From positions 1 through 64,000 of the forward strand of contig JAGZQO010000008.1 in NCBI GenBank assembly GCA_018382125.1: 64,000 nucleotides of DNA, given 5' to 3'. Every line of letters begins with the position of its first letter. Position 1 is the stretch's first letter. Under the pieces are notes generated by a model. The model was not told the origin of the DNA and did not search any database. It saw only the letters and a program-made list of their open reading frames with translations. The stretch comes from Collinsella sp. GTDB lineage: Bacteria > Actinomycetota > Coriobacteriia > Coriobacteriales > Coriobacteriaceae. The position numbers were made by a program, and so were the translations under genes. This document shows positions 30,722 through 39,638 of this stretch, piece after piece.

Positions 30722-31924
30722 ATGCAGATTACCTCAGGCCTGCCTGAAGGCTTTAACGCCGGCGCGTACGACATGATTGTCGTCGGTGCTGGATATGCCG
30801 GTGCCGTTTGCGCCCGCCGTCTTGCCGAGACCATCGGCTATCGTGTTGCCGTTTTGGAGCGCCGTAGCCACATTGCGGGCAATGCCTATGACTGCACTGA
30901 CGAGGCCGGAATCCTGATCCACGAGTACGGTCCGCATATCTATCACACCTTTAACGAGCGCGTGCACAATTTCCTGTCGCGCTTTACCAAGTGGACGGAT
31001 TATCAGCACAAGGTGCTCGCCAACATCAACGGTACCCTTATGCCCGTGCCCTTCAACCACGCGAGCCTCAAACTTGCTTTTGGCGATGAGCGCGGCGAGG
31101 AGCTGTATCAAAAGCTCGTGGAGACCTTTGGCAAGGATGTCAAGGTTCCCATTATGGAGCTGCGCAAGAAGAACGACCCGGATCTCGCCGAGGTTGCCGA
31201 CTATGTCTACGAGAACGTCTTTTTGCATTACACCATGAAGCAGTGGGGTCAGACGCCCGACCAGATCGATCCCTCGATCACTGGCCGCGTTCCCGTCTTT
31301 GTGGGCGATGACGACCGTTACTTCCCGCAAGCTCCCTTCCAGGGCATGCCGCAGGAAGGCTATACCGCGCTGTTCGAGCATATGCTCGATCACGATCTGA
31401 TCGACGTATTCTGCGATGTGGATGCTCGCGACCTCTTTGAGATCGACGAGACGACCGTCAAGATTGACGGCAAGGTCTATGGCGGCGAGATCGTCTACAC
31501 TGGTCCGCTCGATGAGCTGTTCAACCTCGACCTGGGTGCCCTGCCGTACCGTACGCTCGACATGAAGTTCGAGACGCTCGATATGGATCAGTTCCAGCCC
31601 GTTGGCACCGTCAACTACACCACCAGCGAGGACTACACGCGCATTACCGAGTTCAAGAACATGACCGGTCAGGTCTTGCCCGGCAAGACCACCATCATGA
31701 AGGAGTACTCCAAGGCCTATACGCCTGGTTCGGGCGAGACGCCGTACTACGCCATTCTTGAGCCGGAGAACCGTGAACTCTACGAGCGCTATCTTGAGCG
31801 CGTCCAGAACCTGACGAACTTCCATCCGGTGGGTCGTCTCGCTGAGTATCGCTACTACGACATGGACGCCGTGACCAATTCCGCCCTCGATCTTTCGGAT
31901 GAGATTATCGCCTGCCATGCATAA
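30722..31924 (+). CDS. glf: UDP-galactopyranose mutase
   Basis: 400 residues. This flavoenzyme isomerises UDP-galactopyranose to UDP-galactofuranose for cell-surface glycans. The N-terminal FAD motif is IVVGAGYAGAVCARRLAE followed by VLERRSHIAGNAYD; HEYGPHIYHTFNERVHNFLSRFT, TMKQWGQTPDQIDPSI and the C-terminal PVGRLAEYRYYDMDAVTNSAL are typical. ATG follows AAGGAGTATCG. Its stop overlaps the start of the next glycosyltransferase by 8 bases, indicating a two-gene operon. Confidence 0.96.
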   Translation: MQITSGLPEGFNAGAYDMIVVGAGYAGAVCARRLAETIGYRVAVLERRSHIAGNAYDCTDEAGILIHEYGPHIYHTFNERVHNFLSRFTKWTDYQHKVLANINGTLMPVPFNHASLKLAFGDERGEELYQKLVETFGKDVKVPIMELRKKNDPDLAEVADYVYENVFLHYTMKQWGQTPDQIDPSITGRVPVFVGDDDRYFPQAPFQGMPQEGYTALFEHMLDHDLIDVFCDVDARDLFEIDETTVKIDGKVYGGEIVYTGPLDELFNLDLGALPYRTLDMKFETLDMDQFQPVGTVNYTTSEDYTRITEFKNMTGQVLPGKTTIMKEYSKAYTPGSGETPYYAILEPENRELYERYLERVQNLTNFHPVGRLAEYRYYDMDAVTNSALDLSDEIIACHA

Positions 31925-32948
31925 AGTCATAACATTCGGTATTCCTTCGTATAACGCCGCCAAGGACATGGACCATTGCATCACCTCCATTCTGGAGGGG
32001 AGCAATTACGCCACCGATATCGAGATTATCGTGGTGGACGATGGCTCCAAGGACGAGACGGCCGCCAAGGCCGACGAGTGGGAGGCCCGTTATCCCGGTA
32101 TCATCCGCGCGGTGCACCAGGAGAACGGCGGCCACGGTATCGCCGTTCTTTCGGGCCTGCGCGAGGCACAGGGTACGTACTACAAGGTCGTCGATTCGGA
32201 TGACTGGCTCGACGGCGCGGCCCTTTCGACCATGCTGTCGATCCTGCGTGGCTTTGAGGAGCGCGACCAACGCGTCGACCTGTTTATCTCCAGCTACGTG
32301 TACGAGAAGGTCTACGAGGGCACGCATACCGCTATTGGCTACAAGTTTGCCCTGCCGCGCAAAAAGATATTCACCTGGGATCAGATCGGGCACTTCCGTC
32401 TGGACCAGAATCTGCTTATGCACAGCCTGTGCTATCGCACGGACGTGCTGCGCGAGTCCAACCTGCCTATGCCGCCGCACACCTTCTACGTGGATAACAT
32501 CTACGCCTACGTGCCCCTGCCGCGCTGCAAGACCATGTACTATGCCGACATCGAGCTCTACCGCTACTTCATTGGCCGCGAGGGCCAGAGCGTCAACGAG
32601 GCTACGATGGTCAAGCGTCTGGACCAGCAGTTCCGCGTTACGCGCATCATGATGGAGTCGTTTCACCTGTACCAGGATGTCGAGTCTTCGCGCCTGCGCT
32701 CCTACATGATGGGCTATTTCACCATGATGATGGCAATCTGCTCGGTGCTCACCAAGCTTTCCGAGGAAGAATGCGCCGATGAGCGCCTGAAGACGCTGTG
32801 GAGTGATCTGAAGGCCTATGACGAGCGCATGTATCGTCGCGCTCGCTACGGCGTGGTGGGCTTCTTTACCAATCTGCGCGGACGGGCCGGAGACAAAACC
32901 ACACTCGGCCTATACCGTCTTGCCTCAAAGATCTTCAAATTCAACTAG
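31917..32948 (+). CDS. Family 2 glycosyltransferase
   Basis: 343 residues with a GT-A fold: nucleotide-sugar region FGIPSYNAAKDMDHCITSI, EIIVVDDGSKDET, and the metal-binding DSDDWLD near residue 93. The remainder is helical without a clear membrane span. It overlaps glf and may therefore transfer galactofuranose or act in the same glycan. The acceptor is unknown. Start ATG 31917 lies within the last codons of glf; an ATG six codons upstream is less likely. Confidence 0.88.
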   Translation: MHKVITFGIPSYNAAKDMDHCITSILEGSNYATDIEIIVVDDGSKDETAAKADEWEARYPGIIRAVHQENGGHGIAVLSGLREAQGTYYKVVDSDDWLDGAALSTMLSILRGFEERDQRVDLFISSYVYEKVYEGTHTAIGYKFALPRKKIFTWDQIGHFRLDQNLLMHSLCYRTDVLRESNLPMPPHTFYVDNIYAYVPLPRCKTMYYADIELYRYFIGREGQSVNEATMVKRLDQQFRVTRIMMESFHLYQDVESSRLRSYMMGYFTMMMAICSVLTKLSEEECADERLKTLWSDLKAYDERMYRRARYGVVGFFTNLRGRAGDKTTLGLYRLASKIFKFN

Positions 32949-32970
32949 CACAGAAACGCTCGGGTAACGG

Positions 32971-33079
32971 GGACCCCTGGTCCTTAACTTGCTACTTCGA
33001 ACAGTCCTGCGCAAGACGGAGGCGCCACTGGCGCCTCCTTTGCGTGCGGAACTTGTATCAAGTTAAGGACCAGGGGTCC
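32971..33079. repeat. Nested inverted repeat B, downstream of the glycosyltransferase
   Basis: Outer arms 32971-32991 and 33059-33079 pair perfectly over 21 bp (left arm begins GGACCCCTGGTCCTTAACTT). Inside, GGAGGCGCC-act-GGCGCCTCC (33018-33038), extended by GCGCAA/TTGCG, is a terminator-like hairpin followed by TTTG. It starts 22 bases past the glycosyltransferase stop. Confidence 0.9.
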
Positions 33080-33172
33080 TCTGCTATGTCCAGCTTAATG
33101 TCAGGCTACAGAATTTGAAAATCTTTGACGCGCGGTACACAGGGGCCTGGGCTGAAAAGAAGCTGGTTGGTA

Positions 33173-33297
33173 GGTTGCCCGGTGGGGCTTGGTTGTGTTT
33201 GTCGCGAGTTCCGCACGAGCCGAAGAGCACTTAATGTGCTCTTCGTGCGAGCCAGGACTGTAGAGCAGCAAACATAACCAAGCCCCACCGGGCAACC
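33173..33297. repeat. Nested inverted repeat C, downstream of the P1 peptidase
   Basis: Arms 33173-33201 and 33269-33297 pair over 29 bp with a single mismatch (left arm begins GGTTGCCCGGTGGGGCTTGG). Inside, CGAAGAGCAC-ttaat-GTGCTCTTCG (33221-33245) is a perfect 10-bp stem, extended by GCACGAG/CGTGCG. It lies 12 bases past the peptidase stop on the minus strand, back to back with element B. Confidence 0.9.
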
Positions 33298-33309
33298 GGA
33301 CGAGCTAGT

Positions 33310-34311
33310 TTACTTGGCGGCGCCGGGGATGCCGTGGGAGGTTTTGGCGGTTTTGGCTCCGTTCACGATGGCGGTTTCCAGTGCCCTTACAGCGAGCATG
33401 CCCAGCAGGTCCAGAGGCACGGCGGCGCTTGCCTGGGCGCCCAGCTTGCCGCTGGCGAGGGTGTAGATGGTGTCACCGTCGTTGGTGGTGTGCGTAGGAC
33501 GAATGGCGTGGGCATAGGCGTCTGCAGCCATCTGGGACACCTTGGTGGCCTGAGCTTTGGTGAGCTCGACGTTGGTGACGATGCAGCTGATGGTGGTGTT
33601 GGTGCGGTCGAGTGGCATCTGCATGGAGCCGGCGGCGGCAAAGGCGGCGAGTTCCATGTCGACGATCTGGTCGCTATCGGCCGCGGCGCGCATGCCGGCG
33701 ACCCACTCGCCGGTGGTAGGGTCGACGACATTGCCGCAGGCGTTGACTGAGACCACGGCGCCTACCTTAACAGGGCCCAGCGCCACGGCGGCGGCACCGA
33801 GGCCGGCCTTCATGCAAGTGGCAGGACCCATGAGCTTGCCCACGGTGGCGCCGGTGCCGGCGCCTACATTGCCCTGCTCAAGCGTGGTGGGGGTGTTATC
33901 GAGCGCCTCGCGCACGGCGGCGATGCCGGCATCGATGTCGGGGCGCACGGTGGAATCGCCATAGGCGAGGTCGAAGATGCAGCTGGAGCATACGATGGGT
34001 ACCTGCGTGGGGCCGACGGGCAGGCCGATGCCGCGGCTCTCGAGCTCGCGGGCGACGCCGCTTGCGGCCTCAAGGCCAAAGGCCGATCCACCCGAGAGGC
34101 AGACGGCGTGGACCTTGTCGACGGTGTTCTCGGGGCGCAGCAGGTCGGTCTCGCGTGATGCTGGGGCACCGCCACGAACGTCAACGCCGCCGGTGGCGCC
34201 TTCGGCGGCCACGATTACGGTGCAACCGGTACCGGCCTCCTCGTCCGTATAGTTGCCAAAGCAAAAGCCATCGACATCGCAAACGTCAATGGCTTCAAGC
34301 AGTGTGTCCAT
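33310..34311 (-). CDS. P1 family peptidase (DmpA/endotype aminopeptidase-like)
   Basis: 333 residues of the autoprocessing Ntn-hydrolase-like P1 family. Visible: GNYTDEEAGTGCTVIVAAEGATGGVDVRGGAP, VHAVCLSGGSAFGLEAASGV, and the glycine-rich GNVGAGTGATVGKL that precedes the expected cleavage and nucleophile region; the usual Ser or Thr nucleophile would lie in this half. Such proteins hydrolyse D-amino-acid or beta-amino peptides. ATG at 34311 follows ATAGGAG; a longer in-frame extension overlaps the next gene and was rejected. A GCCGGGC-cttat-GCCCGG hairpin (34333-34352) lies in its leader. Confidence 0.88.
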   Translation of the reverse strand: MDTLLEAIDVCDVDGFCFGNYTDEEAGTGCTVIVAAEGATGGVDVRGGAPASRETDLLRPENTVDKVHAVCLSGGSAFGLEAASGVARELESRGIGLPVGPTQVPIVCSSCIFDLAYGDSTVRPDIDAGIAAVREALDNTPTTLEQGNVGAGTGATVGKLMGPATCMKAGLGAAAVALGPVKVGAVVSVNACGNVVDPTTGEWVAGMRAAADSDQIVDMELAAFAAAGSMQMPLDRTNTTISCIVTNVELTKAQATKVSQMAADAYAHAIRPTHTTNDGDTIYTLASGKLGAQASAAVPLDLLGMLAVRALETAIVNGAKTAKTSHGIPGAAK

Positions 34312-34380
34312 GTTTTCTCCTATCGGTTTTCCGCCGGGCCTTATGCCCGGTCGGGATCCGTACGGTACGGCAAAATTGTA

Positions 34381-34403
34381 GGCGCTGGGGGATACCCAGC
34401 GCC
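34381..34403 (-). terminator. Hairpin after maf
   Basis: GGCGCTGGG-ggata-CCCAGCGCC is a perfect 9-bp stem eight bases past the maf stop on the minus strand. Only a weak T-rich stretch follows (ACAATTTTG). Confidence 0.55.
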
Positions 34404-34411
34404 AGATGCAA

Positions 34412-34993
34412 TTACGAGAGTTTTTGAATCGCGCGTGCGACGCGTGCGATGGGCAGGCCCACCACGTTGTAGAAGTCGCCCGAAATATCGTGCACGAGCA
34501 TGCGTCCGCCGACACCCTGAATACCGTAGGCGCCGGCCTTATCCATGGGCTCGCCCGAGGCGACGTAGTGTTCGATCTGCTCGTCAGTGAGCTCATAGAA
34601 CGTCACGTCGGTCACATCGACAAAGGATAGGCTCTCGGCGGCATGCGGGGCGGCAGTGCCGCCGGCCTTAACGATGCAGACGCCGGTCGCGACCTGGTGC
34701 GTGCGGCCCGAAAGCTCACGGAGCATAGTGCAGGCCTCGTCCTCGTTTGCCGGTTTGCCTAAAATCTTGCCATCGAAGGTGACGATCGTGTCGGCCGCGA
34801 CGGTCAGCTCGGTGGGCTCGGCATGCTCGGCAGCGACAGCAGCGGCTTTGGCCCGTGCCAATCGCTCGACAAGCGTGAGCGGCGCCTCGTCGTCAAACGG
34901 CGTTTCATCGATATCGGCAGGGATGATGCGGATGTCATAGCCCGCCTCGCGCATCAGCTCGATGCGGCGCGGCGATTGCGAAGCCAAAATCAT
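34412..34993 (-). CDS. maf: Maf family nucleoside triphosphate pyrophosphatase
   Basis: 193 residues. Maf proteins hydrolyse modified or canonical nucleotides (dTTP/UTP type) and are linked to septum formation. Motifs: LASQSPRRIELMREAGY at the N-terminus, VAADTIVTFDGKILGKPANEDEA, and the central SGRTHQVATGVCI and KAGAYGIQGVGG. The ATG overlaps the stop of the preceding DJ-1 gene as ATGA, so the two are translationally coupled. Confidence 0.93.
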   Translation of the reverse strand: MILASQSPRRIELMREAGYDIRIIPADIDETPFDDEAPLTLVERLARAKAAAVAAEHAEPTELTVAADTIVTFDGKILGKPANEDEACTMLRELSGRTHQVATGVCIVKAGGTAAPHAAESLSFVDVTDVTFYELTDEQIEHYVASGEPMDKAGAYGIQGVGGRMLVHDISGDFYNVVGLPIARVARAIQKLS

Positions 34994-35532
34994 AGCTGGA
35001 TGCCCTCTGCGACCTTCTCGACAGCCTTATCGCCGGCGAGGGTGCGAAGCAGCTCAAGCGCAAAGGGGAGCGACTGGGCCATGCCACTGGCGGTGATGAT
35101 GTTGCCGTCCTGCGTGACCTTCTCGCCGGTATAGGCTCCCTCGGGGAAGCTCTTCTCAAAGCCGGGGAAGCACGTGGCGTGGCGCCCCTCGAGCAGGTCG
35201 AGCTCGCCCAAGATAAACGGGGCGGCGCAGATGGCGGCAACGTGCTTGGTTGCGGCGAACTCGCAGACCACATCGCAGGCGCGCTGATCGGCGCGCAGAT
35301 TGGTGGCGCCGGGCAGACCGCCGGGCAGCACAACGCAGTCGTACTCGTCAAAGTTGATCTCATCAAAGAGCGCATCGCAGGTCACGGGGATCTGCAGCGA
35401 GCTGACGACCTCACGCGTGGGCATGATAGAGACGAGCGTGGCACGCACGCCGCCGCGACGCATGACATCGACCATGGTCAAGCATTCAATAGTTTCAAAG
35501 CCATCGGCGGCGAGAACGGCAACGCTGGGCAT
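34990..35532 (-). CDS. DJ-1/PfpI family protein
   Basis: 180 residues of the DJ-1/ThiJ/PfpI family: ADGFETIECLTMVDVMRRGG, VVLPGGLPGATNL with the acidic partner residue upstream, and the nucleophile elbow AAICAAPFILGE with the conserved Cys near residue 103. Members act as deglycases or oxidative-stress proteins; the exact role is open. ATG at 35532 follows AAAGGA. Coupled to maf downstream. Confidence 0.9.
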   Translation of the reverse strand: MPSVAVLAADGFETIECLTMVDVMRRGGVRATLVSIMPTREVVSSLQIPVTCDALFDEINFDEYDCVVLPGGLPGATNLRADQRACDVVCEFAATKHVAAICAAPFILGELDLLEGRHATCFPGFEKSFPEGAYTGEKVTQDGNIITASGMAQSLPFALELLRTLAGDKAVEKVAEGIQL

Positions 35533-35638
35533 GAGGATTCCTTTCGTAAGGCGGCATACAATTAGCCGTCTTATACCCCGAAGGTGCCCGCTTGCCACGC
35601 TCAATCGCCGAATGATTTTTATGGGCAATGATAGGGCG

Positions 35639-36952
35639 CTAGTTGCGCTTGAGGTGGACGACGGTTTCGCAGTGGAAGGTTTGCGGGAACAGGTCGACCG
35701 GCGTGATCTTGACGGGAGAGAAGGTTCCCTCCTCGACAAAGCGTTTGAGATCGCGCGCCAGGGTGGCCGGGTCGCAGCTCACGTAGGCGACATCGCGGGC
35801 GCTTGTGCTGGCGATGAGGTCGATGGCCTCGGGTGCCAGACCTGCGCGCGGCGGGTCGACCACCAAAACGTCGGCATCCTGATCGGGGAACTCGCGCACC
35901 GCGTCTCCGCCAATGACGTCGACATTATCGAGCTTATTGATTTCCAGGTTACGGCGCAGGTCGCGCACGGCAGGGCCATAGGCCTCGACGGCGGCGACAA
36001 AATCGCAGCGGCGGGCGAGTGGCAGGGTAAAGGTGCCGGCGCCGCAGTACAGGTCCACAGCCAGCTCGTCTTCCTGAGGGTCGAGCGCTCCCATGACAAG
36101 TTCGATCAGAATCTCGGCACCCTTGGTGTTGACCTGGAAGAACGACGGGGCCGAAAGGCGCATTTGGCCGTCAGCGATATTCTCGGTCCACGAACCCTCG
36201 CCGGCGAGCATCTCGACCTTGGAGACGCGGCGGGCCTTCTTCTCGCCCTTGCTCATCACACGCACGATGCTCGTGGGATGAGCGGCGTCTGCCAGTACGC
36301 GCGAGACCTGCGAGCGCGGGAAAGAACCCGTGGGCGTCCAGAGTGCGACCTCGAGCGCCTTGGTGCGGCGCGAGGCGCGAATGCCCACGCGCTCAAGGCC
36401 CAAGTCGTGGCTGCCGCTCAAATAGTTGAGTGCGCCGACGACCGATTTGAGTGCCTTGGGGAAGCGTTTGTCGAACAACGGGCACGAATCGACGGTCACG
36501 ATCTTGCTGGGATCTACGCCGTGCATGCCGAGGCGCACGCGACCGTTGACAACGGTCGGCTCGAGCTCGATTTTATTGCGGTAGCCCCAGTCGTCCTTGG
36601 TATGACGGATAGGTTGCACCAGCTCATCGACCTGATCGGGGCTGAACTTGCCGATGCGCTCGAGCGCGGAGCGCAGGTTTTGCTCCTTGGCGGTAAGCTG
36701 CGCGGTGCGCGAGAGATTGCCCCACGAGCAGCCGCCACAAACACCCACGAAGGGGCAGGGAGGCTGGATGCGGTCGGGGCTCGGCTCCAGAATCTCGGTG
36801 GTGCGGGCGCGCATAAACGACTTGCCGTCCTGCACGACCTCGGCCTCGACGGTGTCGCCCGCCACGGCGCCCTGCACAAAAACGGCCTTGCCGTTGTCGG
36901 CGTGCGCCAGCCCGTCGGCGCCGTACGTCATCGATTCTATGGTGAGCTTCAT
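35639..36952 (-). CDS. 23S rRNA (uracil-5-)-methyltransferase (RlmD/RumA family)
   Basis: 437 residues. An N-terminal TRAM domain (about 1-55) is followed by an iron-sulfur cluster region with CPFVGVCGGCSWG and a fourth Cys in VDSCPLF, then the SAM-dependent methyltransferase domain: VDLYCGAGTFTLPLA, GGDAVREFP, VVDPPRAGL and the catalytic YVSCDPATLARDL. It methylates a uridine in 23S rRNA, or tRNA in some relatives. ATG at 36952 follows GCAGGAAT; upstream in-frame codons were not taken. Confidence 0.9.
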   Translation of the reverse strand: MKLTIESMTYGADGLAHADNGKAVFVQGAVAGDTVEAEVVQDGKSFMRARTTEILEPSPDRIQPPCPFVGVCGGCSWGNLSRTAQLTAKEQNLRSALERIGKFSPDQVDELVQPIRHTKDDWGYRNKIELEPTVVNGRVRLGMHGVDPSKIVTVDSCPLFDKRFPKALKSVVGALNYLSGSHDLGLERVGIRASRRTKALEVALWTPTGSFPRSQVSRVLADAAHPTSIVRVMSKGEKKARRVSKVEMLAGEGSWTENIADGQMRLSAPSFFQVNTKGAEILIELVMGALDPQEDELAVDLYCGAGTFTLPLARRCDFVAAVEAYGPAVRDLRRNLEINKLDNVDVIGGDAVREFPDQDADVLVVDPPRAGLAPEAIDLIASTSARDVAYVSCDPATLARDLKRFVEEGTFSPVKITPVDLFPQTFHCETVVHLKRN

Positions 36953-37002
36953 ATTCCTGCCTGTCATTCGCGTTGTTGTCCGCACCATGGTAGCAGGGAA
37001 AA

Positions 37003-37040
37003 GCGCCCCGCATCCGAGGCTTTCCTCAAATGCGGGGCGC
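37003..37040. terminator. Terminator of ppk (and barrier before the methyltransferase)
   Basis: GCGCCCCGCAT and ATGCGGGGCGC pair perfectly over 11 bp, followed by TTTT on the minus strand, 13 bases past the ppk stop. Confidence 0.85.
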
Positions 37041-37052
37041 TTCTACAAACGT

Positions 37053-39638
37053 CTATTTGGTCTTGCCGGTAATGAGCGTCTTTAGGCCTAAGCCAATCAG
37101 GCCCAGACCCATGCGCACGCGACCGGGGCGATGACGCTCGATGGCCTTGGTCTTGCCAGCGGGCTTCTCGCGACGGGTGCTCGTCTCGGACGAGGGCTTG
37201 GCGACGACCTGCGGCTCGGGCTGAGGCTCAGGTGCAGGCTCGGGCTCAATGACGGTCGCCTGGACCTGCTGGACCACGGGCGCCGCCGGCTGTGGCTCGG
37301 GGGCGGCGGCGGTAACGGGCTCCGTCTCAACGACGGGTTCTGCTGCGGCCTCGACGACGGCCTCCGGCTCCTCGACAGGCTCGGGTTCTGCCGCCGGGGG
37401 AGTGACGACAGCCTCCAGCTCGGCAGCAGGCTCGACCGCTGCTTCGTGCTCAAGCTCGCTCCGAACAGCCTCTTCGGCCACACGCTCCTTCTCCTGCGCA
37501 CGCTGCTGCGCGGCTGCCTCGGCGTTGCGATAGGCACGCTCCAGCAGAGCTTCCTGTGAGTTGAAGAGCCTCTCGCCCTCGTGGCGCTCGACGGGGACCC
37601 AGGTGCCGTCGCTCGTGAGACTGCGGGCCTTCACGTTGTCGCGCAGCTGCATGCCCATGTACTCGTGCACCAGGGCGCGGCAGGTGGGGTCGAGCACGGG
37701 GAAGGCGATCTCCACGCGGTGCTCGGTGTTGCGCGTCATCATGTCGGCCGAGCTCAGATAGATCATGTCCGAGTCCACGCCAAAGGCGTAAACGCGCGCA
37801 TGCTCCAAAAAGCGTCCGACGATAGAACGGACATACACGTTCTCGGTCTTGCCCGGAACGCCCGGCTTGAGGCACGAGATGCCGCGGATGATCATGTCCA
37901 CGCGGACTCCTGCGCACGATGCCTCGGCGATCTTGTCGATGACCTCGCGGTCGGTGAGCGAGTTGAGCTTAAAGAACACACGGGCGGGCTCGCCAGCGAG
38001 GGCGCGCTGGATCTCGCGGTCCAGGCCGCGCATGATGAGCGGCTTCAGGCCGACCGGCGCCACGCCCAGGAAGCGGTAATCTCCGCGCAGGTTGCCCAGC
38101 GACAGGTTGCGGAAGAACAGGTTGGCGTCCTCGCCGATGCCGGGATGGGCGGTCATGAGCATAAAGTCGCTGTAGAGCTTGGCCGTCTTCTCGTTAAAGT
38201 TGCCGGTGCCCAACAGCGTCAGGCGTGTAAGCGCCATGCCCTCGCGATAGGTGAGCTGGCAGATCTTGGAGTGGCACTTAAAGCCTTCGGAGCCGTAGAT
38301 GACGGTGCAGCCTGCCTCTTCCAGACGCTCGGCCCACTCGATGTTGTTCTGCTCGTCGAAGCGGGCGCGGAGCTCCATGAGCACCGTGACCTCTTTGCCG
38401 TTCTCGGCGGCATCGATCAGCGACTCGCACAGGCGGCTCTGCTTGGCCACACGGTAGAGCGTGATGCGCAGTGAGATGCACTCGGGGTCGTAGGCGGCCT
38501 CGTGCACCAGATCCAGGAAGGGGTTCATGGCCTCGTAAGGGTAAAAGAGCAGCTTGTCGTGCTGCAGCACCTGCTCGCGGATGGAGCGGGTCATATCGAT
38601 GGTGGGGTTGGGCTGCGGCTTAAACGGCGTAAAGAGCAGCTCGTTGCGCAGGTGCTCGGGAATCTTGCCCTCAATGCCGAAGACATAGCCCAGGTTGAGC
38701 GGGATATCGCAGGTAAAGACCGAGCGACGTGAGAGCTCGAGCGCCTTGCGGATAGTCTTGAGCGTTGCTTTTTCGAGTGAGCCCGAGACGGCGAGCACTA
38801 CCGGCTGCAGGCGCAGGCGCTTCTTGAGGATGCGCTTCATATGCTGGCGGTAGTCCTCTTCCTCCTCGACGCCCTCGCCGTCCGGATCGATGTCGGCGTT
38901 GCGGGTGACGCGGATGAGCGAACGGTCGAGCGGCTTATAGGAGCCAAAGCAGCTGTCCAGACAGGCGAGGATGACGTCCTCGAGCAGAATGTAGGAGTAG
39001 GTGCCGGTGGGCGAGGGGATCTCGACCACGCGGTTCATCGAGGCGGGAATCTCGATCAGGCCCAGCAGACTTTCCTCGTCGGTGACGCCGTCCAGGCCGC
39101 AGGCCAGGTAGAGTGCGCCGTTGCGCAGGTTGGGGAAGGGGTGGCGCGGGTCGATCACCAGCGGTGAGATGACCGGCGACACGTAGGCCTGGAAGTAGCG
39201 GGTTACAAAGGTGCGCTCCTCGGGCGTAAGCGAATCGACACGCGCGCGGTGAACGCCCAGGGTGTCGAGCTTGCCCTCGATGTTCTTAAAGATGGACTCC
39301 CAACGGGTAAGGAGCCCGGGCATTTCGGCCATGACAGCATCGACCTGTTCGGAGGCGGTCATATTGCTCTTGTTGTCGACAGGCTGCTTTTTGAGCTCGG
39401 CAAGGTCGGACAGGCCACCCACGCGCACCATGAGGAACTCATCGAGGTTGGACTCGAAGATCGAGACGAACTTAAGGCGCTCGAACAGCGGCACGGACTC
39501 ATCAAAAGCCTCGTCGAGCACACGGTTGTCAAAGCGCAGCCAGCTGAGCTCTCGGTTCTGCGTGTACGAGAAGTCGCGCGGCGGTTTGCGCAGCTTTGCG
39601 GCGGCTTGCTTTTTTTCGATTTTGCTCGGCATATGCAT
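37053..39638 (-). CDS. ppk: Polyphosphate kinase with long acidic/proline tail
   Basis: 861 residues; Ppk1 enzymes are usually about 690-720. Residues 1 to about 690 are standard: NRELSWLRFDNRVLDEAFD, SIFESNLDEFLMVRVGGL, the phospho-His segment GSEGFKCHSKICQL, LTLLGTGNFNEKTAKLYSD, and SADMMTRNTEHRVEIAFP. It polymerises polyphosphate from ATP. The last 150 residues are a low-complexity tail rich in Glu, Pro, Ala and Val, ending in a basic segment (ERHRPGRVRMGLGLIGLGLK) that could contact membrane or polyphosphate. Start is uncertain between ATGs at 39638 and 39632; both have weak ribosome binding sites. Confidence 0.94.
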   Translation of the reverse strand: MHMPSKIEKKQAAAKLRKPPRDFSYTQNRELSWLRFDNRVLDEAFDESVPLFERLKFVSIFESNLDEFLMVRVGGLSDLAELKKQPVDNKSNMTASEQVDAVMAEMPGLLTRWESIFKNIEGKLDTLGVHRARVDSLTPEERTFVTRYFQAYVSPVISPLVIDPRHPFPNLRNGALYLACGLDGVTDEESLLGLIEIPASMNRVVEIPSPTGTYSYILLEDVILACLDSCFGSYKPLDRSLIRVTRNADIDPDGEGVEEEEDYRQHMKRILKKRLRLQPVVLAVSGSLEKATLKTIRKALELSRRSVFTCDIPLNLGYVFGIEGKIPEHLRNELLFTPFKPQPNPTIDMTRSIREQVLQHDKLLFYPYEAMNPFLDLVHEAAYDPECISLRITLYRVAKQSRLCESLIDAAENGKEVTVLMELRARFDEQNNIEWAERLEEAGCTVIYGSEGFKCHSKICQLTYREGMALTRLTLLGTGNFNEKTAKLYSDFMLMTAHPGIGEDANLFFRNLSLGNLRGDYRFLGVAPVGLKPLIMRGLDREIQRALAGEPARVFFKLNSLTDREVIDKIAEASCAGVRVDMIIRGISCLKPGVPGKTENVYVRSIVGRFLEHARVYAFGVDSDMIYLSSADMMTRNTEHRVEIAFPVLDPTCRALVHEYMGMQLRDNVKARSLTSDGTWVPVERHEGERLFNSQEALLERAYRNAEAAAQQRAQEKERVAEEAVRSELEHEAAVEPAAELEAVVTPPAAEPEPVEEPEAVVEAAAEPVVETEPVTAAAPEPQPAAPVVQQVQATVIEPEPAPEPQPEPQVVAKPSSETSTRREKPAGKTKAIERHRPGRVRMGLGLIGLGLKTLITGKTK

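Noticed and set aside
29368..33297. Nested inverted repeats considered as integron attC sites
   Set aside because: The plan of paired outer and inner arms is similar, but the GTTRRRY/RYYYAAC core sites are not found and no integrase or gene cassette array is present.
33313..34596. Longer P1 peptidase starting inside maf
   Set aside because: The 95 extra residues are antisense to maf and biased in composition; ATG 34311 has a proper ribosome binding site.
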